A program made the position numbers and the translations under genes. Positions 5,669-10,398 of a stretch of DNA of 10,398 bases are shown here, in pieces (position 1 is the first letter of the stretch; every line of letters begins with the position of its first letter). The DNA comes from an uncultured Oscillospiraceae bacterium (GTDB taxonomy: Bacteria > Bacillota > Clostridia > Oscillospirales > Acutalibacteraceae), in NCBI GenBank assembly GCA_900552225.1, contig URYX01000047.1, forward strand, positions 1 to 10,398, read 5' to 3'. The notes beneath the pieces were generated by a model, which saw only the letters and a program-made list of their open reading frames with translations, did no database searches and was not told the DNA's origin.

Positions 5669-6234
5669 GACCGCGGCCCTCCCTTGCGGCACAGACGGCG
5701 CAGGGTATAGGCCGCGAGGCCGGCCGTGCCGCAGAGCAGCAAAAACCACAGCGAGGAGATGCGGACGGCGCAGAGCGAGGCCGTCACCATCCCGCCGAAT
5801 ACGACCGCCAGCAGCACAAGGGTCAGCGCATTGCGCGGCAGCGTGCGCAGCATGCGCCACCCGGCGGACAGGATCAGATAGATGACGCAGACCTGAATGC
5901 CGCGAAAGGCATAGGTCACATAGGGGATGCTCAGAAAGGCATCCAGACACAGCGAAATCAGATAGAGAATCACAAAGGAGGGGAGGCAGACGGCGAAGGT
6001 GGAGACGACGGCACCGCGTACTCCCGCCATGCGGTAGCCGATATAGGTGGCGCTGTTGACGGCGAGCGGGCCGGGCGTGGATTCGGCAATGGCCGCCATG
6101 TCCAGAAAATCCTGCCGGCTGAGCCATGACCGCTTTTCCGTGAATTCGTGCTCCAGCAGCGCCAGCATGGCATACCCGCCCCCGAAGGTAAAGGCCCCGA
6201 TCTTCAGAAAGGTTCCGAACAGTGTGCCGATCAT
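5665..6234 (-). CDS. Chromate transporter family protein, short (half-size) subunit 1
   Basis: A 189-residue CHR-superfamily membrane protein and the first gene of the pair. TFGGGYAML (16-24) and ESTPGPLAVNSATYIG (51-66) are the diagnostic motifs, followed by hydrophobic segments up to about residue 180 and a basic C-terminus (RRLCRKGGPRS). The start is ATG 6234: AAGGAGG (6249-6243) lies about 8 bases upstream and the motif positions then match the partner exactly. An upstream ATG at 6441 would put the start beyond the promoter and is rejected. It is driven by the promoter at 6286-6314 and translationally coupled to the second subunit. Confidence 0.92.
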   Translation of the reverse strand: MIGTLFGTFLKIGAFTFGGGYAMLALLEHEFTEKRSWLSRQDFLDMAAIAESTPGPLAVNSATYIGYRMAGVRGAVVSTFAVCLPSFVILYLISLCLDAFLSIPYVTYAFRGIQVCVIYLILSAGWRMLRTLPRNALTLVLLAVVFGGMVTASLCAVRISSLWFLLLCGTAGLAAYTLRRLCRKGGPRS

Positions 6235-6285
6235 GTGTGAGCGCCTCCTTCCGCGGCCGTGCAGCCGCAGACTTGTTCTGTCCTT

Positions 6286-6314
6286 TTTATACCGCGCCGC
6301 TTTCGGAACGGCAA
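6286..6314 (-). promoter_or_regulatory. Promoter for the chromate-transporter pair
   Basis: On the minus strand, TTGCCG (6314-6309), a 17-base spacer and TATAAA (6291-6286) form a sigma-A-type promoter about 50 bases upstream of the start codon. The -35 and spacer contain a GC-rich inverted repeat (GCCG...CGGC, about 6296-6312) that could be an operator. Confidence 0.6.
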
Positions 6315-6396
6315 GTAAAATTGAGCGTAAAGTGCGTAAAAAAGGGCGGCTGCCGCGCACAGACTCTTTGCCCATATCCTCCGTAAAAGATAGGTC

Positions 6397-6425
6397 TTGC
6401 GCGGCGGCAGGAAATGGTGTATAAT
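6397..6425 (+). promoter_or_regulatory. Promoter for the DnaD-helicase loader-pseudokinase run
   Basis: TTGCGC (6397-6402), exactly 17 bases and a consensus TATAAT (6420-6425) give a strong sigma-A promoter. Transcription would begin near 6432, about 40 bases before the ATG at 6473. This also rules out the in-frame ATG at 6428 as the translation start. Confidence 0.8.
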
Positions 6426-6472
6426 GAGTGCGAATTTTCATGCGTCAAAATACGACAGAGGGAGGTGCGGCG

Positions 6473-7510
6473 ATGTACCGCTTCAACGGAATGCAGATGA
6501 GCGATGTGGCGGTGCTGCCTGCGCAGGCCGGGCACTATCTCTGCCTGGCGAGCGAGCTGCAGCTCCGGGTGCTGCTGTGGATGGCGACGGCGGGCCGTCA
6601 GGGCGGCTGTGCGGCGGACTGTGCCGCCGCGCTCGGCGGCCGCGTGACCGAAGCGGCCTGTGAGGACGCATTCCGCTATTGGGTCGGAGAAGGTCTGATG
6701 ACGTCGGACGGTGCAGCCGCCCCTGCGGCGGGGATTGCGGTTCCCGCTGCGATTCCGGCTGTGTCCCCGGTTCCGGCGGCTGTTCTGCCGGTGGTTTCCG
6801 CGCCGGGCACGGAGGAGCGCCGTACTCCCGTCAAACGTCCTCCCGCGGTAAAACCGCAGATGACCGAGGTGGTGAACCGCCAGAAGCAGAACGAAAAATT
6901 CGCGTTTCTGCTGGTGGAGGCCGGGTCGCGCCTCGGCAAGGCGCTGTCTCCCGCGGACCAGGAGACGCTGCTTTACCTGTACGATACGGCCGGGCTTCCC
7001 GCCGAGGTGATTCTGCTGTGCATTGCCTACGCCGTGCAGCGGGGCAAAAACAACATGCGCTATATCGAAAAGACCGCGCTGGATTGGGCGGACCGCGATA
7101 TCCGTACCATCGGGGAGGCGGATGCCTATCTCTGCCGCCTTACGCAGCAGGACAAGGCGTTTGAGACGCTGTCCGGCTGGTGCGACCTGCCGCCGCGTCC
7201 GACGGTGACGCAGAAGGCGTTGGCCGCCAAGTGGATCGGGGAATGGGGCGTCAGCCGCGACCTGCTGCTGTATGCCGTGCAGGTCTGCCTCGAAAAAACG
7301 GGAAAGTTTCAGTATACCTATATTGACCGCGTGCTGGAGAGCTGGCGCGCGGAGGGATGGAATACGGCGGAAAAGGTCAAGCGCGGGAAAACCGCCAAGC
7401 CCGAGGCCGCCGCAGCCCCCCGTACATCGGCCGGCGGCTTTGACGTCAGCCAATACGAGGCAATGGTGAGGGCTCACACGCCGAAATACCGAAAGAAGGA
7501 ACAGACATGA
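6473..7510 (+). CDS. Replication-initiation protein with two DnaD domains (DnaD/DnaB-like)
   Basis: A 345-residue protein. Residues 1-76 look like an N-terminal winged-helix domain, followed by an Ala/Pro/Val-rich linker (80-130). Two tandem DnaD-type helical domains follow (about 140-210 and 220-295). Each ends in the DnaD signature Y-x-x-x-x-x-x-x-W: YIEKTALDW (197-205) and YIDRVLESW (283-291). The tail is basic. In Bacillus, DnaD and DnaB remodel origin DNA and help load the replicative helicase together with the loader DnaI. Two DnaD domains in one chain resembles DnaB. The immediate downstream helicase loader supports a role in chromosome replication initiation or restart; a prophage origin is less likely because no phage gene is visible. 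GAGGGAGG (6458-6465) lies 7 bases before the start, and the stop overlaps the next gene (ATGA, 7507-7510). Confidence 0.88.
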   Translation: MYRFNGMQMSDVAVLPAQAGHYLCLASELQLRVLLWMATAGRQGGCAADCAAALGGRVTEAACEDAFRYWVGEGLMTSDGAAAPAAGIAVPAAIPAVSPVPAAVLPVVSAPGTEERRTPVKRPPAVKPQMTEVVNRQKQNEKFAFLLVEAGSRLGKALSPADQETLLYLYDTAGLPAEVILLCIAYAVQRGKNNMRYIEKTALDWADRDIRTIGEADAYLCRLTQQDKAFETLSGWCDLPPRPTVTQKALAAKWIGEWGVSRDLLLYAVQVCLEKTGKFQYTYIDRVLESWRAEGWNTAEKVKRGKTAKPEAAAAPRTSAGGFDVSQYEAMVRAHTPKYRKKEQT

Positions 7511-8496
7511 GCTACAGCCGGGAGGTTTACGACGCGGCATCGGCGGAGCTGCAGCGGCGTCGGCGGGAGGCCGAGGGCGCTGCGGAGGCGCTGCGGGAGC
7601 GTGTCTTCCGGAAATATCCGCGGGCCGCGGCACTGGAGCGTCAGATGGCGCAGGCGGCGCCGCAGGTGGCGCAGGCAGTGCTGAACGGGGGCGATCCGAC
7701 CGAGACGGTGCGCCGCATCGAGCGGGACAACCTGGCGGCGCAGGAGGAGCTGCGGCAGATTCTGGCCGCCGCCGGGGAGAAGGCCCGGGACTTCTCCCCG
7801 CAGTATACCTGTCCCCTGTGCGGCGACACGGGATATGTCGGGCGGGAAATGTGCTCCTGCTTCCGGGCGCTGCTGGCCGACGGGGCCGGAAAGCAGCTCA
7901 GCCGCATTACCGGCATGAAGCCGGCGCGCTTTGAGGAGATGGATCTGCGGTATTACAGCGATCTGCCGGATGCGGAGCGGGGCGAATCCCCGCGGGAGCA
8001 TATGGCGGACGTGTTGGACTACTGCCGCTGCTACGGGGAAAATTTCCATGCGCAGGCGGAGAGCCTGCTGCTGTTCGGCACCACCGGAACCGGGAAAACG
8101 CATACGGCGCTGTCGATTGCGCGGCTGGCGGCGGAGCGCGGATTTTCGGTGGTGTACGGGCCGGTGCAGCAGCTGCTGCACCGGGTGGAGCGGGAGCACT
8201 TCGGACGCGCGGAGGGCGATGCGGAGGATACGATGATTGCCTGTGATCTGCTGATCCTCGACGATCTCGGGACCGAGCTGACGACGCCGTTCTACACGGC
8301 TACGCTGTACAATATTATCAACGGGAGGCTTCTGCGCGGAGCCCCCACCATTATCAGTACGAATTTGCTGCCCGCCGATTGGCCGGGCCGTTACGGAGAG
8401 CAAATTGCATCACGGGTACTCGGAACGTATCAGCCGCTGCTGTTTGTCGGTCGGGACATCCGACAGGTCAAGCTGGAGCAGAGCTTCCGGGTGTGA
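7507..8496 (+). CDS. DnaC/DnaI-like AAA+ helicase loader ATPase
   Basis: A 329-residue ATPase. The N-terminal half is helical and charged (1-95, coiled-coil-like). A cysteine cluster, CPLCGDTGYVGREMCSC (Cys102, 105, 116, 118), follows and probably binds zinc as in DnaI. The AAA+ core has Walker A GTTGTGKT (191-198), Walker B LLILDDLGTE (248-257), sensor-1 STN (284-286) and a likely arginine finger at Arg303 in ASRVLG. These proteins hold the hexameric replicative helicase and deliver it onto single-stranded DNA at the origin. An IstB-type transposition ATPase is the main alternative, but the cysteine cluster, the length and the DnaD-family neighbour favour a loader. Translation is coupled to the upstream gene through ATGA, with AGAAGGA just before the start. 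Confidence 0.9.
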   Translation: MSYSREVYDAASAELQRRRREAEGAAEALRERVFRKYPRAAALERQMAQAAPQVAQAVLNGGDPTETVRRIERDNLAAQEELRQILAAAGEKARDFSPQYTCPLCGDTGYVGREMCSCFRALLADGAGKQLSRITGMKPARFEEMDLRYYSDLPDAERGESPREHMADVLDYCRCYGENFHAQAESLLLFGTTGTGKTHTALSIARLAAERGFSVVYGPVQQLLHRVEREHFGRAEGDAEDTMIACDLLILDDLGTELTTPFYTATLYNIINGRLLRGAPTIISTNLLPADWPGRYGEQIASRVLGTYQPLLFVGRDIRQVKLEQSFRV

Positions 8497-8522
8497 CAAA
8501 TACGGATCGGGAGGTCAGATGT

Positions 8523-10208
8523 ATGGGAGAAATCAAACTGTGTATGGGCTGTATGCACCCGCTGCCGGAGGGTCGGACGGAGTGCGGTCTGTGCGGGTAT
8601 CCGGTGAACGGAGAGAACCCGACGGAATATCTGCGGGTCGGGACAAAGCTGTCCGACCGCTATACCGTGGGACGGGTGCTGTCCGTCGGCGGCGATTCGG
8701 CGCTGTATATCGGATACGATGACAGTGAGAATACACCGGTGTTTGTGCGGGAATTTTTGCCGGCCACGCTGTGCGAACGGATGGAGGACGGCTCGCTGCA
8801 TCCGATCGGCGGATGCGAGTCTACCTACGGAGAATATCTCGGCTATTTCCACACGCATGTCCGTGCGCTGGCGCGGCTGCGGGATCTGCCGATCATGCTG
8901 CCGATTTTTGACATTTTTGATCAGAACAACACCTCGTATGCCGTCAGCGAGTACGCCGAGGGCATCTCGCTGACGCGTTACGTGCGGCAGCAGGGCGGCC
9001 GGCTCTCGTGGGAGGAGGCGCGGCGCCTGTTCCTGCCGCTGCTGACGGCCGTGGCTTCCTGCCACACCGCCGGCGTGTACCACTACGGCATTTCGCCCGA
9101 TACGCTGCTGGTCGGCTCGGACGGACGGCTGCGGCTGACCGGATTTACGCTGCCGCAGGTGCGCACCGTCAATACGGATCTGAAGCCGCAGCTGCAGGCC
9201 GGCTATGCCGCACCGGAGCAGTATGATTTCGGCCGGGAATGCACTCCGGCGACCGATGTATACGGGATTGCCGCCACGCTGTTTTTTGTGCTGACCGGCA
9301 ACCAGCCTCCCGAGGGCACCATGCGGGATGCGCAGGGGCGCGACCTCCTGCTGCCGCGTGAGGTGTCCGCCAAGCTGCCGAATCATGTGGCGGCGGCTCT
9401 GTCCCGGGCGCTGGAGGCGGTGGCCGACCGCCGGACACAGACGGTGCTCGAGCTGAGAGATCAGCTGTCCTCCGAGGCGGTGGTCAGCTCGCTGACCGAT
9501 GAGCCGATCGAGACGCCGCACGCCAAGAAAAAGAACGGCGTAAACAAGTATATGCTGATCGGCGGAATTTTCCTGGCGCTGGCGATTGTGGTCGTGGCGG
9601 TGATTGTGCTGTTTGCGCTGTATCCCGATCTGATTTCCGGCCCGACGGAATCGAAGCCCGTGAGTATGCCGCAGACCACCACCGGAAGCGACTATACGCC
9701 GCCGACACAGGGCTTCACATTTGAGGCTCCGGATCTGGCCGGAAAGCACATGGATTATTATTCGCTGCCGGTCTCGCAGGGCGCGGTACAGTACAACGGA
9801 TACACCGTGGAGCTGGACGGACTGGTGTTCAGCGATCTGCCCTACGGCTCGATTGTATCTCAGTCGCCGGCGGCCGGTGAGACGGTTGAGGAGGGTGCGA
9901 CGATCCGCGTGGTCATCAGCGCCGGGAAGGAGCAGACGCAGATCCCGTCGGTGAAAGGCTGGAAGGCGGAGCACGCCAAGCTGTATCTGGAGGCACTCGG
10001 CTTTAAGGTGACGATTCTGGAGGAGGAATTTGAGGGCGTTGAGAAGGGATTTGTGATCGGAACGCTTCCCGAGGAAGGCAAGACGCCGGATCCCGGCAAG
10101 GGCAATAGCATCACCCTGCGGGTCAGCACATGGGAAAAGCCCAAGACCACAACCACGACCGCGCGCAGCACAACCACGACAAGCCGCCGCTGGAAACCCT
10201 TCGGATGA
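8523..10208 (+). CDS. Membrane pseudokinase with zinc ribbon and two PASTA repeats
   Basis: A 561-residue protein. In order: a zinc ribbon (Cys7, 10, 21, 24 as CMGC and CGLC), a Ser/Thr-kinase fold (about 45-315), a cytoplasmic linker ending KKK, one membrane helix (343-366), two PASTA-like repeats outside (about 399-467 and 471-537), and a Thr-rich tail (541-554). The kinase fold keeps a degenerate Gly loop (SVGGDSA, 54-60), APE (230-232) and DVYG (245-248). However, the VAIK lysine is Arg76 (VFVREFLP), HRD is HYG (187-189), the catalytic-loop Asn is Thr194, and DFG is TGF (206-208). Phosphotransfer is therefore unlikely. PASTA repeats in PrkC/PknB kinases sense muropeptides or lipid II. By inference this one is a cell-wall sensor or scaffold. 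The start at 8523 follows GGGAGGT (8508-8514). The gene lies 26 bases after the helicase loader. Confidence 0.88.
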   Translation: MGEIKLCMGCMHPLPEGRTECGLCGYPVNGENPTEYLRVGTKLSDRYTVGRVLSVGGDSALYIGYDDSENTPVFVREFLPATLCERMEDGSLHPIGGCESTYGEYLGYFHTHVRALARLRDLPIMLPIFDIFDQNNTSYAVSEYAEGISLTRYVRQQGGRLSWEEARRLFLPLLTAVASCHTAGVYHYGISPDTLLVGSDGRLRLTGFTLPQVRTVNTDLKPQLQAGYAAPEQYDFGRECTPATDVYGIAATLFFVLTGNQPPEGTMRDAQGRDLLLPREVSAKLPNHVAAALSRALEAVADRRTQTVLELRDQLSSEAVVSSLTDEPIETPHAKKKNGVNKYMLIGGIFLALAIVVVAVIVLFALYPDLISGPTESKPVSMPQTTTGSDYTPPTQGFTFEAPDLAGKHMDYYSLPVSQGAVQYNGYTVELDGLVFSDLPYGSIVSQSPAAGETVEEGATIRVVISAGKEQTQIPSVKGWKAEHAKLYLEALGFKVTILEEEFEGVEKGFVIGTLPEEGKTPDPGKGNSITLRVSTWEKPKTTTTTARSTTTTSRRWKPFG

Positions 10209-10282
10209 TTGTCCCTTGCGGAGGTCATGGCAACCGCGGCCGCGCGGCGGACGCGGAGTGCACAAATTCATCTGCAAAGAAC

Positions 10283-10313
10283 AGCCCGGCAGGATCTTGA
10301 ATCCTGCCGGGCT
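10283..10313 (+). terminator. Hairpin ending the DnaD-loader-pseudokinase run
   Basis: AGCCCGGCAGGAT (10283-10295) pairs perfectly with ATCCTGCCGGGCT (10301-10313) around CTTGA, 75 bases after the pseudokinase stop. No T-run follows directly on the plus strand, but a T5 run lies 20 bases further on, in the next hairpin. Termination is likely, with the mechanism not fully typical. On the minus strand a loose T-rich stretch (TGTTCTTT) follows, so it may also stop transcription from the right. Confidence 0.65.
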
Positions 10314-10371
10314 GAGCTTGTCAAAAAACTCTGTTTTTGACAAGCTTGGAGGCTGTCTGAAAGGCTGCAGG
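10314..10371. repeat. Second copy of the hairpin plus element-end sequence seen at 1440-1495
   Basis: AGCTTGTCAAAAA (10315-10327) and TTTTTGACAAGCT (10334-10346) form a perfect 13-bp stem with loop ACTCTG. The terminal-repeat sequence starting AGGCTGTCTGAAAGGCTGCA follows (10350-10371). Similarity to the first copy stops at about 10371, and the window ends 27 bases later, so the rest of the element cannot be followed. Confidence 0.75.
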
Positions 10372-10398
10372 GGCAAGGAGTGCGCCTCTGTAGGCGTA

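Noticed and set aside
6287..7633. Minus-strand open frame (448 codons) opposite the DnaD-domain gene
   Set aside because: It is antisense to a gene with two recognisable DnaD signatures, and the translation is Arg/His-rich without motifs.
7507..8496. IstB transposition ATPase of an IS21-type element
   Set aside because: No IstA transposase or IS ends are nearby; the N-terminal extension, the cysteine cluster and the DnaD-family partner fit a helicase loader better.
10227..10340. Possible small open frame (ATG at 10227) after the pseudokinase
   Set aside because: GGAGG is only two bases from the ATG, the frame reads through the terminator hairpin and the repeat, and the peptide has no recognisable feature.
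8430..10376. Long minus-strand open frame (648 codons) opposite the pseudokinase gene
   Set aside because: Its protein is rich in Arg, Gln and His with no domain, and it exists because of high GC in the third codon position of the real gene. It also runs antisense through the loader gene end and the terminator hairpin.

Overview
The window is GC-rich (roughly 60%). It carries very strong AGGAGG-type ribosome binding sites, GTG and TTG starts, a DnaD-family protein next to a DnaI/DnaC-type helicase loader, a BofC-like small protein and a PASTA protein. Together these point to a high-GC anaerobic Firmicute, most likely an Oscillospiraceae/Ruminococcaceae-type Clostridium. That placement is an inference from gene content. 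Bases 3-35 are an Illumina Nextera read-1 adapter, so the left edge is a draft-assembly artefact and not genome.

Left part (36-1655). A minus-strand, 3'-truncated class A penicillin-binding protein (GT51 transglycosylase end) starts at a TTG and has a clear sigma-A promoter at 874-902. A plus-strand membrane-anchored protein with a BofC C-terminal-like domain follows. The non-coding DNA around it is rich in inverted repeats: a 59-bp hairpin repeat (1012-1070), a hairpin overlapping its stop codon (1440-1471) and a 160-bp MITE-like element (1474-1633).

Centre (1653-4965). A LysR-type regulator (minus) is divergent from a translationally coupled pair (plus): a 484-aa CPA-type cation:proton antiporter and a variant MgtC/SapB membrane protein. 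The shared intergenic region holds a plus-strand promoter with an inverted repeat lying inside it, a natural candidate for LysR control. The second copy of the 59-bp hairpin repeat sits in the antiporter leader. A strong bidirectional terminator (5001-5052) separates this unit from the convergent chromate-transporter pair.

Right part (5096-10208). Two half-size CHR-family transporters (minus, overlapping ATGA) have their own promoter at 6286-6314. On the plus strand, a strong promoter (6397-6425) drives a three-gene run: a tandem DnaD-domain protein, an AAA+ helicase loader with a cysteine cluster, and a 561-aa membrane protein made of a zinc ribbon, a kinase fold, one transmembrane helix and two PASTA repeats. 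The kinase fold has lost the VAIK lysine, the HRD aspartate, the catalytic-loop asparagine and the DFG aspartate, so it reads as a pseudokinase. Its position behind replication-initiation genes is the most interesting biology in the window. The run ends in a hairpin (10283-10313), followed by a second copy of the hairpin-plus-terminal-repeat sequence also seen at 1440-1495.
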